A DNA stretch of 64,000 bases, taken from the NCBI RefSeq assembly GCF_004343305.1, contig NZ_SMAF01000005.1, positions 1 through 64,000 on the forward strand, in the 5' to 3' direction. Made by a program: the position numbers and the translations under genes. The notes below the pieces were generated by a model. The model was not told the origin of the DNA. It saw only the letters and a program-made list of their open reading frames with translations, and ran no database searches. Shown here piece by piece: positions 1-8,699 of this stretch. Every line of letters starts with the position of its first letter. The stretch's first letter is position 1. This DNA is from Pseudofulvimonas gallinarii (GTDB lineage Bacteria; Pseudomonadota; Gammaproteobacteria; Xanthomonadales; UBA2363).

Positions 1-117
1 CGGCGACTCGCCTTCGCGCATGCGATCCAGTGCCATGAGACGCATCTCTTCCAGCGCCGCTCGCGATACCTTGCGTCCGTCTCTCTTCATGTCGGATTGG
101 ACAGCACTGGCGGACAT
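1..117 (-). CDS. IS630-family transposase, N-terminal fragment (cut by window edge)
   Basis: Only the first 39 codons are present; the rest lies left of the window. The peptide contains RDGRKVSRAALEEMRLMA followed by RMREGESP. This matches the conserved start of IS630-type transposases, a basic RDGRK stretch followed by the first helix of the N-terminal helix-turn-helix. The start could be the ATG at 117 or an internal Met nine codons later (MKRDGRK), which sits closer to the usual family start. The call rests on remembered family similarity over a short piece. Terminal inverted repeats and the DDE catalytic domain cannot be seen. Confidence 0.6.
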   Translation of the reverse strand, partial: MSASAVQSDMKRDGRKVSRAALEEMRLMALDRMREGESP

Positions 118-219
118 TGGTTCCCTAATTTACTGACTTATGAGTAACTACGGTGTTGGCGGGACTCCCCTGCCGCGACGACGCACGGCTGGCTGCCATG
201 TGGGGATGGGCAGGGACTA

Positions 220-1710
220 TCACAGCCGCCAGAGGGCCTCCTCGAAATCGTGGCGGAAGAGCGGTGGTTCGCCTTGCGATTCCCACGCGCCGGCATCGCA
301 CCTCGGCGCGGCCCCGTCACCGCCGGGCTGCGGGCGCGTCACGCCGCGAGCGTCCGTTTGCAGGCAGGCGGTCGCGTCGGCGACGTTCGGCGCCGCCGGG
401 TTTCCGCCATCCACGGCAAAGCTGCCTGCGAACAGCGATACCGTTTCCACGGGCCCGCCATTGTCCTTCAGCGCCTCGATGCGCAGGTCGGCGAAGGTGG
501 CGTTGGCGTCCAAGCCACAACCGGATGCAAGCATGATGTTGAATCCGCTCGCATTCAGTGGTGCTTGAGGTAACACGTAGCCGCATGCGCTGTCCCCACT
601 TGCCCCGCTGGGGGCGATCACGCTGTTGTACACCGTCATACCGGCGTCACCGGCATACGAGCCCCGACCGTGATAGATCGCGGTGGGCATGGCGTACCCG
701 GCCGTCGTGGTGCCCAATACCGTCAGGTGCCGGGCGATGACCCGCCGAGTGCCCAACTCCAGATTGCTTCCGATGCCGACCTCGTTGCCTACAAAATTAA
801 CATTATGGATCCGGGTCTCGGTGTAACCGGTGGCGTTGTCCACGTATACGGTCGAGCGGCGGGCATGGTTTCCAAAGAAGAGGCTGTCAGTGATCTCGGC
901 CTGCGTACCCGTGGCGTGAATGACCGAACCCACGCCGGCCCCGGGCTGGTCGTCTTTCGCCTGGCTCCAGTTGCCCAGAAAGCGGCTACGCGTGATGGTG
1001 AGGTCGACATCGCTCAGACTCAGCACACCGCCCCGTCCCAGGCTGGAGCCTTCAGCACCATTGTCGAGAAAAGTCGAACCGCTGATGAACAAGCGGGTTC
1101 TCATGTCGACACCACGCTGCAGGAGCACGCCACCCATGCCCTGAGCCACGTTTGCCTCGAAATGGCTGTTGACGATTTCAACGTGGCGCCGGTCGGCCCG
1201 GATGGCGCCTCCAGTGGCGTTCTGGCTGGACGAGCGGGCGACGCAATTCCGCAGGGTCACGCCGCGGATGTCGAGCTTGCCAACCACCCCAGCCGGAGGC
1301 ACCGCTGCGACCACGCAGGCCGCTTCGGAGAAATCCGTGGCCGCGTTACGCAGTTCCAGCCAGGAAATCGACAACTCGCGGTTGCTGCTGCCGTTGTACG
1401 CGGTGATCAGCTGATGTGCGTTGTTGCCATCGATAACCACCGGCTGTGACGACTTCAAGCCTGTGATCAGCACGACGGGCTTGGCGATCGACGGCAGCGA
1501 CGACTGCAGGACGATGGCCTGGTTCGGCTGCGTGAGGTCGAACCAGATCTGGTGGTTGTCTCCAGCGGCGGCATTCATGTCGACCAACGCCTGGCGTAGT
1601 GACCCGGGGCCGGAATCATTGTGGTTGACCACCCAGAACTGGGCGGCCATCGAGGATTGGGCCAGCAGCCCGAATGCAAGGCAGGAAAGCGTTCTGGCAG
1701 CGGCGCGCAT
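220..1710 (-). CDS. Secreted right-handed beta-helix protein with C-terminal FxxxFE-type tail
   Basis: This 496-residue protein opens with a signal peptide (basic start, hydrophobic LSCLAFGLLAQSS, cleavage near AA-QFW at about residue 23). The mature part is rich in repeating N-x-I/V-T, G-G-x and short beta-strand units. Its beginning (W-V-V-N-x-x-x-D-S-G-P-G-S-L-R-Q-A) is typical of bacterial pectin-lyase-like parallel beta-helix surface proteins that carry the S-L-R-x-A box. No catalytic motif for a polysaccharide lyase was recognised, so a structural or adhesive role is as likely as an enzymatic one. The end, GEPPLFRHDFEEALWRL, is a divergent form of the D-x-I-F-x-N-G-F-E tail seen in three other secreted proteins here. 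The ATG at 1710 has GGAGA six bases upstream. Confidence 0.75.
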   Translation of the reverse strand: MRAAARTLSCLAFGLLAQSSMAAQFWVVNHNDSGPGSLRQALVDMNAAAGDNHQIWFDLTQPNQAIVLQSSLPSIAKPVVLITGLKSSQPVVIDGNNAHQLITAYNGSSNRELSISWLELRNAATDFSEAACVVAAVPPAGVVGKLDIRGVTLRNCVARSSSQNATGGAIRADRRHVEIVNSHFEANVAQGMGGVLLQRGVDMRTRLFISGSTFLDNGAEGSSLGRGGVLSLSDVDLTITRSRFLGNWSQAKDDQPGAGVGSVIHATGTQAEITDSLFFGNHARRSTVYVDNATGYTETRIHNVNFVGNEVGIGSNLELGTRRVIARHLTVLGTTTAGYAMPTAIYHGRGSYAGDAGMTVYNSVIAPSGASGDSACGYVLPQAPLNASGFNIMLASGCGLDANATFADLRIEALKDNGGPVETVSLFAGSFAVDGGNPAAPNVADATACLQTDARGVTRPQPGGDGAAPRCDAGAWESQGEPPLFRHDFEEALWRL

Positions 1711-2118
1711 TATGTCTCCATTCGTCGAAATTCCCGCCGGTCGGCACTGCCATCCCGGCCTCTGCCCAGCTGTAACGCAAACCGGGGCCTCGACCGGCCA
1801 GCAGGGGCGCTGGCGGAACGCCTGATGAGATTGCGGCCAGCGGGCAAGTCGCCGCCAGCGCCCGTCTCCGGCGCCGCTCGATGCCGGAGAGAAAGCAACA
1901 GGGTTACGGGCGCAGGCGCGGAAATGCAGTCAGGGCCGCCGTTGCCGCCGCCTGTGGGTCGGATTCTGAACTCGAACCCCGTATCGCCGGATGCTTGAGA
2001 GGGAACCGCCTCGCACGCTCCATGGCCACCCGCAGGCGATCATGGACCCAACTCCCCACTCTGCCGCCAGACGCTCCACTACCGCGCAGGGACCCGCGTT
2101 TATGGACCGCGGCAACCC
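1711..2118. other. Gene-free 408-bp stretch with two strong hairpins
   Basis: No convincing gene was found between the beta-helix gene and rluF; the small open frames have no start context or recognisable product. On the minus strand this would be the leader of the beta-helix gene. It holds a 12-bp perfect inverted repeat at 1805-1816/1852-1863 and an 8-bp one at 1865-1872/1883-1890. Confidence 0.6.
1805..1890 (-). promoter_or_regulatory. Structured leader: tandem hairpins upstream of the beta-helix gene
   Basis: GGGCGCTGGCGG at 1805-1816 is the exact reverse complement of 1852-1863, with 35 nt between. Immediately beyond, TCTCCGGC at 1865-1872 pairs with GCCGGAGA at 1883-1890 across a 10-nt loop. 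Inside the first loop a second CCAGCG (about 1836-1841) competes with the one at 1855-1860 for the same left arm, so two alternative folds are possible. The block ends about 95 nt before the start codon of the beta-helix gene at 1710. Function is unknown; a regulatory leader or a rho-independent signal are both possible. Confidence 0.4.
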
Positions 2119-2829
2119 TCACCACTCCGTCCGCTGCGGCAGCAGCGCGCGCAGTTCGGCATCAGTGAGGTTGCGCCACTGGCCGGGCTTGAGGTGGCCG
2201 AGCCTGAGGTCGTTGATGCGCACGCGGCGCAGCTGGGTGACGCGATAGCCGAAGGCGGCGGACATCAGGCGGATCTGCCGGTTCAGTCCCTGGGTGAGGA
2301 CGATGCGGAATCCGTACTTGGCGATGCGGCTGGTGCGGCAGGGTCGCGTCAGCTGGCCGTGGATGCGCACGCCGCGCGACATGCCGGTAAGGAATTCCGG
2401 CGTCACCGGCTTGTTGACGGCAACAAGGTACTCCTTTTCGTGGCCGTTCTCGACGCGCAGCAGCTCGTTGACGATGTCGCCGTTGCTGGTGAGCAGGATC
2501 AGCCCTTCCGAATCCTTGTCGAGGCGGCCGATGGGAAAGATGCGCTGCTCGTGGCCGACGAAGTCGATGATGTTGCCGGCGACGCCGCTCTCGGTGGTGC
2601 AGGTGATGCCGACCGGCTTGTTGAGCATGATGTAGACGTGCCTGCGGCCGCCTTTGCTGCCAAGCACCGGCAAAGGCCGGCCGTCGAGCAGCACCTCGTC
2701 GCCATCGGTCACTTCGCGCCCGTTGCTGCCGGGTTCCCCGTTGACTGTAACGCGGCGTGCGGCGATCAGCCGGTCGGCTTCGCGACGCGAGCAGAAGCCG
2801 GTGCCGGCGATGTACTTGTTGAGGCGCAT
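2119..2829 (-). CDS. rluF: 23S rRNA pseudouridine(2604) synthase RluF
   Basis: RluF isomerises a uridine in helix 69-74 of 23S rRNA (U2604 in E. coli) and can also act on tRNA-Tyr. The 236-residue protein has an N-terminal S4 RNA-binding domain (about residues 1-60, starting RLNKYIAGTGFCSRREADRL). The RsuA/RluB/E/F-type catalytic domain follows. The catalytic motif GRLDKDSEGL lies at 101-110, with Asp104 as the expected nucleophile. The motif LNKPVGITCTTE and the late LTQGLNRQIRLM are diagnostic of RluF rather than RluB. It lies alone between the beta-helix gene and dbpA, both on the same strand but separated by long gaps. Confidence 0.92.
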   Translation of the reverse strand: MRLNKYIAGTGFCSRREADRLIAARRVTVNGEPGSNGREVTDGDEVLLDGRPLPVLGSKGGRRHVYIMLNKPVGITCTTESGVAGNIIDFVGHEQRIFPIGRLDKDSEGLILLTSNGDIVNELLRVENGHEKEYLVAVNKPVTPEFLTGMSRGVRIHGQLTRPCRTSRIAKYGFRIVLTQGLNRQIRLMSAAFGYRVTQLRRVRINDLRLGHLKPGQWRNLTDAELRALLPQRTEW

Positions 2830-3009
2830 GGATCAGGTTCCGGTGGAAGGTCGCTACGCGCCCACCGCGGCGGCGTGGCAGGTCGCCGCTGGCGTGGCCA
2901 TGCGTGCCTGGTCGGCGTCAGCGCATGGACGCGAGGTGGTGTGGCCGAATGGTGGCATGAAGCGGCGGCGGCGCGGAACTGCGGCCACCCCGCGGACGCG
3001 CCGCCGGGG

Positions 3010-4386
3010 TCAAAGCAGCCGCACCCGGAACGATCGGCCCTTGATCTTCCCGGCCTGCAGGCTGGCCAGCGCCGCCCTGGCGAGCTTGTGTCGCACGGCG
3101 ACATAGCTGCGCGTCGGGAAGACATCGATCTTGCCGAGGTCGCTGGCCTGCAGGCCGCCAGCGCCGGTGAGCGCGCCGACGATATCGCCCGGGCGCAGCT
3201 TGTCGGTGCGGCCGGCGTCGATGCGCAGCGTCGCCATGGCGGCGGGCGGCACGCGGCTGCGATCACCCCCACTGAAGGATGGCGGCCGCGACCAGCGTGG
3301 GGTCATGCCCAGCTGTTCGGCGATCTGGCTTGCGCGGTGCATCTGCGCCGGCGCCACCAGATTCAGCGCCATGCCGGTCTGTCCCGCCCGCGCGGTGCGG
3401 CCGATGCGGTGCCGGTACGTGTCGGCATCGTGCGGCAGTTCGTAGTTCACCACGCAGGCCAGCTCGCGGATGTCAAGGCCGCGCGCGGCGACGTCGCTGG
3501 CGACCAGAACGGTGAGGCTGCGGTTGGCGAAGCGCAGCAGCACTTCGTCGCGGTCACGCTGCTCCAGGTCGCCGTGCAGTGCGCCGACGGCGAAGCCGCA
3601 GCGCGCCAGCCAGTCGGCCACATCGGCGACATCGCGGCGCGTGTTGCAGAACACCACGGTCGATTCCGGCGAATGCAGCACCAGCAGCCCGGCGAGTGCA
3701 GCCGGTTTCGCGGCGGTGTCGACTTCATGGAAATGCTCGGCGATCTGCGGCGCGCCGAGTTCGTCACCGATGGCGATTTCTTCCGGTGCACGCAGGCTGC
3801 GCTTCGCCAGCTCGCGGATTTCGTCCGGCCAGGTCGCGGAGAACAGCAGGCTCTGCCGGCGCGCAGGCAGGCGCTTGACGATGGCGGCGATGGATTCATC
3901 GAAGCCCATGTCGAGCATGCGGTCGCCTTCGTCGAGCACCAGCGTGCGCAGGCCCGATACATCGAGCGCGCCGCGCTGCATCAGTTCAAGGATGCGCCCG
4001 GGCGTGCCGACGACGATATGCGGCGGATGCTGCAGGGAGGCCAGGTGCGGCGACAGCGACACGCCGCCGGCAAAGACACTGACCTTGACGTTGGCAATGC
4101 CGGCAGCGAGGCGGCGGATGGCCTTGCCGACCTGGTCGGCCAGTTCGCGCGTGGGCGCCAGCACCAGCGCCTGGCAGCGGATCTGTGCTGGGTCGAGATG
4201 ACTGAGGATGCCGATGCCGAAGGCGGCGGTCTTGCCGCTGCCGGTCGGTGCCTGCGCGATGACATCGCGGCCGGCGAGGATCGGCGGCAGCGAGGTGGCC
4301 TGAATGGGGGTCGGCCGGTTGAAGCCGAGGTCGTCGAGGACACGGCGCAGCGGCTCGATCAGGTCGAGTTCGGAAAACGTTTGCAT
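3010..4386 (-). CDS. dbpA: ATP-dependent RNA helicase DbpA
   Basis: DbpA is a DEAD-box helicase activated by hairpin 92 of 23S rRNA that helps late 50S subunit assembly. The 458-residue protein carries a Q-motif (RPTPIQ near 24-29), Walker A APTGSGKT at 46-53, PTRELADQ at 79-86, SAT at 183-185 and HRIGRTARAG near 325-335. The C-terminal 75 residues match the DbpA-specific RNA-binding domain, ending in GKIDVF...GKIKGRSFRVRLL, which separates it from RhlE and SrmB. Motif II reads DEGD (152-155) instead of DEAD, an Ala-to-Gly change usually tolerated but unusual for DbpA. Neighbouring rluF also acts on the 23S peptidyl-transferase region. Confidence 0.93.
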   Translation of the reverse strand: MQTFSELDLIEPLRRVLDDLGFNRPTPIQATSLPPILAGRDVIAQAPTGSGKTAAFGIGILSHLDPAQIRCQALVLAPTRELADQVGKAIRRLAAGIANVKVSVFAGGVSLSPHLASLQHPPHIVVGTPGRILELMQRGALDVSGLRTLVLDEGDRMLDMGFDESIAAIVKRLPARRQSLLFSATWPDEIRELAKRSLRAPEEIAIGDELGAPQIAEHFHEVDTAAKPAALAGLLVLHSPESTVVFCNTRRDVADVADWLARCGFAVGALHGDLEQRDRDEVLLRFANRSLTVLVASDVAARGLDIRELACVVNYELPHDADTYRHRIGRTARAGQTGMALNLVAPAQMHRASQIAEQLGMTPRWSRPPSFSGGDRSRVPPAAMATLRIDAGRTDKLRPGDIVGALTGAGGLQASDLGKIDVFPTRSYVAVRHKLARAALASLQAGKIKGRSFRVRLL

Positions 4387-4500
4387 CCGCCATGATCGCA
4401 GGTGCTGCCGCCACAGGCCAATCCGCGCCTGAACCAGAGACGTGCCGTGATGGCGATGCGGGGTCCGGTCCGCAGCGCCGGCCGCCCGGCGGAGCGCGGA

Positions 4501-7233
4501 TCAGCGCGGTGAAAGCGCCGGCAACAGCTCGCGCGCCAGGGCCGAAACGCCTGGCGCCAGCGGCGCCTCCGTGAGGCCGGCAAGCAGCGTCTCGGCTTCG
4601 CCGTCCCTGCCGTGCTGTTGCGCGCAGACGGCCGCCAGGATTCGCGCTTCCTGTGCCTGGTGAGCGGGCAGGTCCGCCAGCGCGACAGTCCTCGGCAGCG
4701 GATCGCAGTCGGGCGGGAGCTGCTGCAGGCGGTACTGCAGTCGTGCCTGGACCAGCAGCGGCGTGGCGGCTTCGGCGCCCGGGTAGTAGCTGGGCTCGGC
4801 GTCGACAAAAGGACGCACCCGGCCGATCAGGTCCAGCGCTTCCGGCCAGCGTCCCTGGTCCTCGTGGATCTGCGCCTTGACCATCAGCGCCTGCACGGCG
4901 GGCCGGCTGGTGCCCTGCCCCTTGCCTTCGAAAATCGTGAACGCTTCTTCCAGCGCAGCGAGCGCGTCGTCGGGCTTGCCGGCCTTGCGCAGGATGACGC
5001 CCTGGTTGACCAGCGCCGCGGCTAGGCGTTCATGGTCGGGCGCGAGGTTGCGCCGACGGATGGCCACCACCTGCTCCATCATCGCCACGGCCTCCTCGAC
5101 GCGGCCGAGGCGGCTCAGCGACTGCGCGACATTGTTCATCGCCACGCTGGTGCGCGTGTCGTCCTCGCCGTACAGGCGCGTGACCTGCGCAAGGTATTCG
5201 CGCTCGATGGGCTCGGCTTCCTCGCTGAGGCCGGCGCGTCCCAGCGCGAGGCCGTGCGCATTGAGCAGCAGCGACGAGGTAAGCAGCGGCAGTTCTGGCG
5301 AAGCCTGCACCGCTTCGTACGCGACGCGCGTCAGCGGCACGACTTCAGCGGCGCGTCCCAGCCTCGCCATGGCCGCGGCCAGCGCAGGCAGCATTTCCGC
5401 CATCTGCGCCGACGCCGGCCCATGCTGCGAACGCACTTCATCGAACAGCGGCAGCAGCACCTGCGCGGCGTCCTCGTGCCGGCCGAGGTGGTTGAGGCTG
5501 GTGCCGACCTTCAGGCGCGCCGTGGTCAGCAGTTCCGGATCGGTGATGCCGGCCGCTTCGAGGATCCGCAGCTGGGCCCGCGCATGGTCGAGCGCCCGTT
5601 CGTACTTGCCGGCATACAGGCTGCTGTCGCCCAGGCGACGATGCACCGTGACCTGCAAGGCCGGATCGCCGGCCGCTTCGGCATCGCGCAGCGCGCGCTT
5701 CAGCAGTTCGGTCGCGCGCGGATGTTCGCCCAGGCCCTGGTAGGCGTGACCCATCGTCGCCAGCAGGCGACCGCGCACGTCCGGCTGCATGCCCGGCTGC
5801 GCGTCGATGCGTTCGACGGCGCGATCGAGCAGGTCGCGCACGCCGGGCTCGCTGCCGTCCGTCACTTCGGGATTGGCCTGTTCGAAGACGCCGGAGAGGA
5901 ACGACGACACGGCCTGCGCGTTGGCCGCTTCCAGCCGTGCCATGTCACGCTGCCGGCGTGTCTGTCCGGCCTGCCATAACGACAGCAGCAGCCCGCCGAC
6001 CAGGAGCAGGACGACGGTCGCGCCGAGTGCGCTGGCCAATGCGTTGCGGCGCAGGAAACGTCCCGCGCGGTAACGCAGCCGGCCGCGCCGCGCCGACACC
6101 GGCCGATGCGAAAGATAGGCGCGCACGTCTCCCGCCAGCGCCGCCACCGACAGGTAACGCTGCACCGGATCCTTCCGCAGCGCCTTGAGTACGATGGCAT
6201 CGAGGTCGCCGCGAAGGCGGCCGCTGAGCAGCGCCGGGCTGCTGCGTCGGCGCCGCGCCAGCAGCCGTCCCTGCCGACTGGTGTCGCCTGCGGCGCGCGA
6301 CGGCAGTGTCGGCTCGCCGGTCAGGACCGCCTGGCTGTAGGCGGCCGGCGTCGGCGTATCGACCGGATACGGATGGGCGCCGGTCAGCAGTTCGAAGAGG
6401 ATCACGCCCAGTGCGTGCACATCGATGCTGGTGGTCACCGGATCGCCGCGCAGCTGCTCCGGCGCCGCGTATTCAGGGGTGAAGATGCGCGTTTCCGAGC
6501 GGTCCTCGACGCCGTCCTGCAGCAGCTTGGCGATGCCGAAATCGAGCAGCTTCACCTGCCCGGTGGTATCGACCATGATGTTCGACGGCTTCAGGTCGCG
6601 ATGCACGATCAGTTTCCGGTGCGCATGTTCCACCGCTTCACAGACGGTGAGGAACAGTTCCAGGCGCGCACGGATGTCCAGGCGCGCGTGGTCGCAGTAG
6701 GCGATCAGGTCGAGGCCATTGACGTATTCCAGGACAAGGTAGGGCTTGCCGTCCTCGCTGACGCCCCCATCGAGCAGGCGCGCGATGTTGGGATGTTCCA
6801 GCTGTGCGAGGATCTGCCGCTCGGCGCGGAAGCGCCTGCCCAGCGATTCGACATCCCAGCCGGACCGCACGAGTTTGACGGCCGCGCGCTGCAGGTACTG
6901 GCCATCGGCACGCTGCGCGAGATAGACCGCGCCCATGCCGCCACGACCGATCTCGCGGTCCAGGCGCCATGCACCCAGGCGCAGTCCGGCCCACTGGTCG
7001 CCCTGTGATTCCGCCGGCGCGGCTTCCAGCGCTTCGCGCAGCATCGCAGTCGGCACGTCGATGGCGAGCGTGTCCGGTGCCTCGGCCTCGGCGGCGATCA
7101 GCCCCTCGACCTGGTCGCGCAGCCCGGCATCGCCGGCGCAGGCCTCGTCCAGGAACGGGCCGCGCGCATCCGGATCCAGGTCGAGCGCACGCTCGAACAG
7201 GTCACGGACTTGCCGCCAGCGCTCGCTGTCCAC
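4501..7233 (-). CDS. Membrane Ser/Thr protein kinase with C-terminal TPR repeats
   Basis: This is a PknB-type kinase of 910 residues. A short N-terminal segment (about 1-80) resembles the anti-sigma/kinase leader found in this family. The kinase domain spans roughly 88-370: GRGGMG at 96-101, Lys120, Glu138, HRDLKPSN at 211-218, DFG at 231-233 and APE at 257-259, all intact, so activity is expected. One transmembrane helix lies at about 398-420. After it come about 480 residues of tetratricopeptide-like helical repeats, probably periplasmic and serving for protein binding. The start is GTG at 7233, preceded by a strong AAGGAGG with 7-nt spacing. No sigma-factor gene adjoins it, unlike the second kinase at 47265-49802. 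Substrate and signal are unknown. Confidence 0.85.
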   Translation of the reverse strand: MDSERWRQVRDLFERALDLDPDARGPFLDEACAGDAGLRDQVEGLIAAEAEAPDTLAIDVPTAMLREALEAAPAESQGDQWAGLRLGAWRLDREIGRGGMGAVYLAQRADGQYLQRAAVKLVRSGWDVESLGRRFRAERQILAQLEHPNIARLLDGGVSEDGKPYLVLEYVNGLDLIAYCDHARLDIRARLELFLTVCEAVEHAHRKLIVHRDLKPSNIMVDTTGQVKLLDFGIAKLLQDGVEDRSETRIFTPEYAAPEQLRGDPVTTSIDVHALGVILFELLTGAHPYPVDTPTPAAYSQAVLTGEPTLPSRAAGDTSRQGRLLARRRRSSPALLSGRLRGDLDAIVLKALRKDPVQRYLSVAALAGDVRAYLSHRPVSARRGRLRYRAGRFLRRNALASALGATVVLLLVGGLLLSLWQAGQTRRQRDMARLEAANAQAVSSFLSGVFEQANPEVTDGSEPGVRDLLDRAVERIDAQPGMQPDVRGRLLATMGHAYQGLGEHPRATELLKRALRDAEAAGDPALQVTVHRRLGDSSLYAGKYERALDHARAQLRILEAAGITDPELLTTARLKVGTSLNHLGRHEDAAQVLLPLFDEVRSQHGPASAQMAEMLPALAAAMARLGRAAEVVPLTRVAYEAVQASPELPLLTSSLLLNAHGLALGRAGLSEEAEPIEREYLAQVTRLYGEDDTRTSVAMNNVAQSLSRLGRVEEAVAMMEQVVAIRRRNLAPDHERLAAALVNQGVILRKAGKPDDALAALEEAFTIFEGKGQGTSRPAVQALMVKAQIHEDQGRWPEALDLIGRVRPFVDAEPSYYPGAEAATPLLVQARLQYRLQQLPPDCDPLPRTVALADLPAHQAQEARILAAVCAQQHGRDGEAETLLAGLTEAPLAPGVSALARELLPALSPR

Positions 7234-7365
7234 GCATCACCCTCCTTGTTGCGGCGAGCATAGCCGTTCGACGACCGGCGCCCAAGCCATCCCGTGCAGC
7301 CGGCGGCGATCCGCCGCTGATCCAGGTCAACGCGGCCGGATGGCGGCGGCGCGATACTGTCCGCC

Positions 7366-7806
7366 GTGAAGAATCCGACCCGCACGGCCAACGCAGTTCC
7401 CGTACCGGCGCCTGCCTGTGCGGCCGCCAGCGGCGCGATCAGCGAAGACGACATCGTCGCCCTGGTACACCGTTTCTACGCGAATGTACGCGAGGACGCC
7501 GTGCTCGGCCCGATCTTCACCCGCCATGTCGACGACTGGGACGCCCACCTTGCGTTGCTGGTGGATTTCTGGTCGGCGCTGCTGCGCGGTACGCGCCGGT
7601 TTCGCGGCGCGCCCGTGACCCGCCACAACGCCCTGCCAGGCCTGGACGCGGCGCTGTTCGAACGCTGGCTGGCGCTCTTCGATGCAACCACGACGTCGCT
7701 CGGTCATCCGCTGCTGAAGGCGGAGGCTGACGCGCAGGCGCGCCTGATCGCGACACGGCTGTGGCAGCGCTACCGTGAAAACGCGGAATCCGGGCGCGAC
7801 GGGTGA
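7366..7806 (+). CDS. Group III truncated haemoglobin-like protein
   Basis: A 146-residue cytosolic globin of the 2-on-2 type, expected to bind haem and handle O2 or NO. After a 25-residue Ala/Pro-rich extension the globin fold starts (ISEDDIVALVHRFYANVREDAVLGPIF, here quoted in two parts: ISEDDIVALVHRFY and VREDAVLGPIF). The motif DWDAHLALLVDFW contains His61, which fits the E7 position of Campylobacter Ctb-like group III globins. TRHNALPGL contains His87, the probable proximal haem ligand. Start is GTG at 7366; an internal start would trim the extension but not the fold. The next gene, moaB, begins 22 bp downstream on the same strand. Confidence 0.8.
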   Translation: MKNPTRTANAVPVPAPACAAASGAISEDDIVALVHRFYANVREDAVLGPIFTRHVDDWDAHLALLVDFWSALLRGTRRFRGAPVTRHNALPGLDAALFERWLALFDATTTSLGHPLLKAEADAQARLIATRLWQRYRENAESGRDG

Positions 7807-7816
7807 CAGGCGCAGG

Positions 7817-7822
7817 CATAAT
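7817..7822 (+). promoter_or_regulatory. Possible -10 element of moaB (CATAAT), suggesting a leaderless start
   Basis: CATAAT lies seven bases before the ATG at 7829, so transcription from it would begin at or next to the start codon. No good -35 hexamer is visible. Weak evidence. Confidence 0.25.
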
Positions 7823-7828
7823 CGCAGC

Positions 7829-8350
7829 ATGAGCAATGCCACGCCCGCCTTCTCGCCACTCACCATCGCCGTCCTCACCGTCTCCGACTCGCGGACGCTG
7901 GAGACCGACACCAGCGGCGATTACCTCGTCGAAGCGCTGGCCGGCGCGGGCCATAGACTGGCCGCGCGCGAACTGCTGCCCGACGACCGTTACCGTCTGC
8001 GCGCCGTGGTATCGGCGTGGATCGCCGATCCGGCCGTCGATGCGGTGCTCATCACGGGTGGCACCGGCTTCACGGGCCGCGATTCGACACCGGAAGCGAT
8101 CGCACCGCTGCTGGACCGCGAGATGCCCGGGTTCGGCGAAGTGTTCCGCATGCTGTCCTGGGACGAGATCGGCACTTCGTCGCTGCAGTCCCGTGCACTG
8201 GCCGGCATCGCCAATGCCACCTTCGTGTTCTGCCTGCCCGGCTCGACCTCGGCCTGCCGCACCGGCTGGGAGAAGATCATCGCCGCGCAGCTGGACAGCC
8301 GGACGCGGCCCTGCAACCTCGCCGGCCTGCGGCCGCGGCTGCGGGAGTGA
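7829..8350 (+). CDS. moaB: Molybdenum cofactor biosynthesis protein MoaB
   Basis: MoaB/MogA-family proteins adenylate molybdopterin before molybdenum insertion. The 173-residue product shows the fold hallmarks LTVSDSR near the N terminus, [22 protein letters not shown]-type motif ([15 protein letters not shown] in the middle) and FCLPGST near the C terminus. The upstream frame is open to 7775, but those residues are not MoaB-like, so the ATG at 7829 is preferred. No other moa or mob genes are in the window. Confidence 0.9.
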   Translation: MSNATPAFSPLTIAVLTVSDSRTLETDTSGDYLVEALAGAGHRLAARELLPDDRYRLRAVVSAWIADPAVDAVLITGGTGFTGRDSTPEAIAPLLDREMPGFGEVFRMLSWDEIGTSSLQSRALAGIANATFVFCLPGSTSACRTGWEKIIAAQLDSRTRPCNLAGLRPRLRE

Positions 8351-8461
8351 TGCGGCAATCGTGGGCCGACGCATGCGACACGCTGGCAACATTCCCCGGC
8401 ATGGACGCCGGCCGCGGGTGGCAGGACGTTTGTTCTTGCTCCGGCCGACCGTCGGAAGCTG

Positions 8462-8571
8462 ATCCGCGACTTCCCATCCGCGACTTCCCATCCGCGACTT
8501 CCGATCCGGGACTTCCGATCCGGGACTTCCGATCCGGGACTTCCGATCCGGGACTTCTCCGGGACTTGATC
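8462..8571. repeat. 14-bp direct tandem repeat, seven-plus copies
   Basis: The unit ATCCGGGACTTCCG is repeated head to tail. Copies 1-2 (8462-8489) read ATCCGCGACTTCCC and copy 3 (8490-8503) ATCCGCGACTTCCG. Copies 4-6 (8504-8545) are identical ATCCGGGACTTCCG. Copy 7 (from 8546) breaks into CCGGGACTTGATC. The unit can be read as two related 7-mers. It lies downstream of moaB and could be transcribed with it. Confidence 0.9.
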
Positions 8572-8593
8572 GGCGGCTTCCAATTCGCGATGC

Positions 8594-8615
8594 CGGATCC
8601 GCGACGGCGGATCCG
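8594..8615. terminator. Hairpin CGGATCCGC/GCGGATCCG between convergent genes
   Basis: A perfect 9-bp stem with a GACG loop, directly following the tandem repeat. There is no clear U-tract on either strand, so it may be a bidirectional stop structure or a decayed part of the repeat. Confidence 0.35.
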
Positions 8616-8635
8616 ATTCGATCAGCGCTGCGTGA

Positions 8636-8665
8636 CGCGATGCGTGCGCAGTCGTGCGCATCGCG
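8636..8665. terminator. Hairpin CGCGATGCG/CGCATCGCG between convergent genes
   Basis: A perfect 9-bp stem (8636-8644 with 8657-8665) and a 12-nt loop, 35 bp beyond the stop of the HAD phosphatase gene on the minus strand. No U-run follows. It could end either convergent transcript. Confidence 0.35.
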
Positions 8666-8699
8666 CCACTCCTCGGGCCGGCGCGGGGGATGCGGACGG

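Larger units (their letters stand above)
8351..8699. other. 349-bp gene-free stretch between convergent moaB and HAD gene
   Basis: This stretch holds no gene. It contains a 14-bp tandem repeat (8462-8571) and two hairpins (8594-8615 and 8636-8665) described separately. Confidence 0.7.

Noticed and set aside
1-117. A complete insertion sequence at the left edge
   Set aside because: Only the transposase start is visible, and no terminal inverted repeat was found in the 100 bp between it and the beta-helix gene.
8462-8571. CRISPR array
   Set aside because: The repeats are directly adjacent with no spacers, and no cas genes are in the window.
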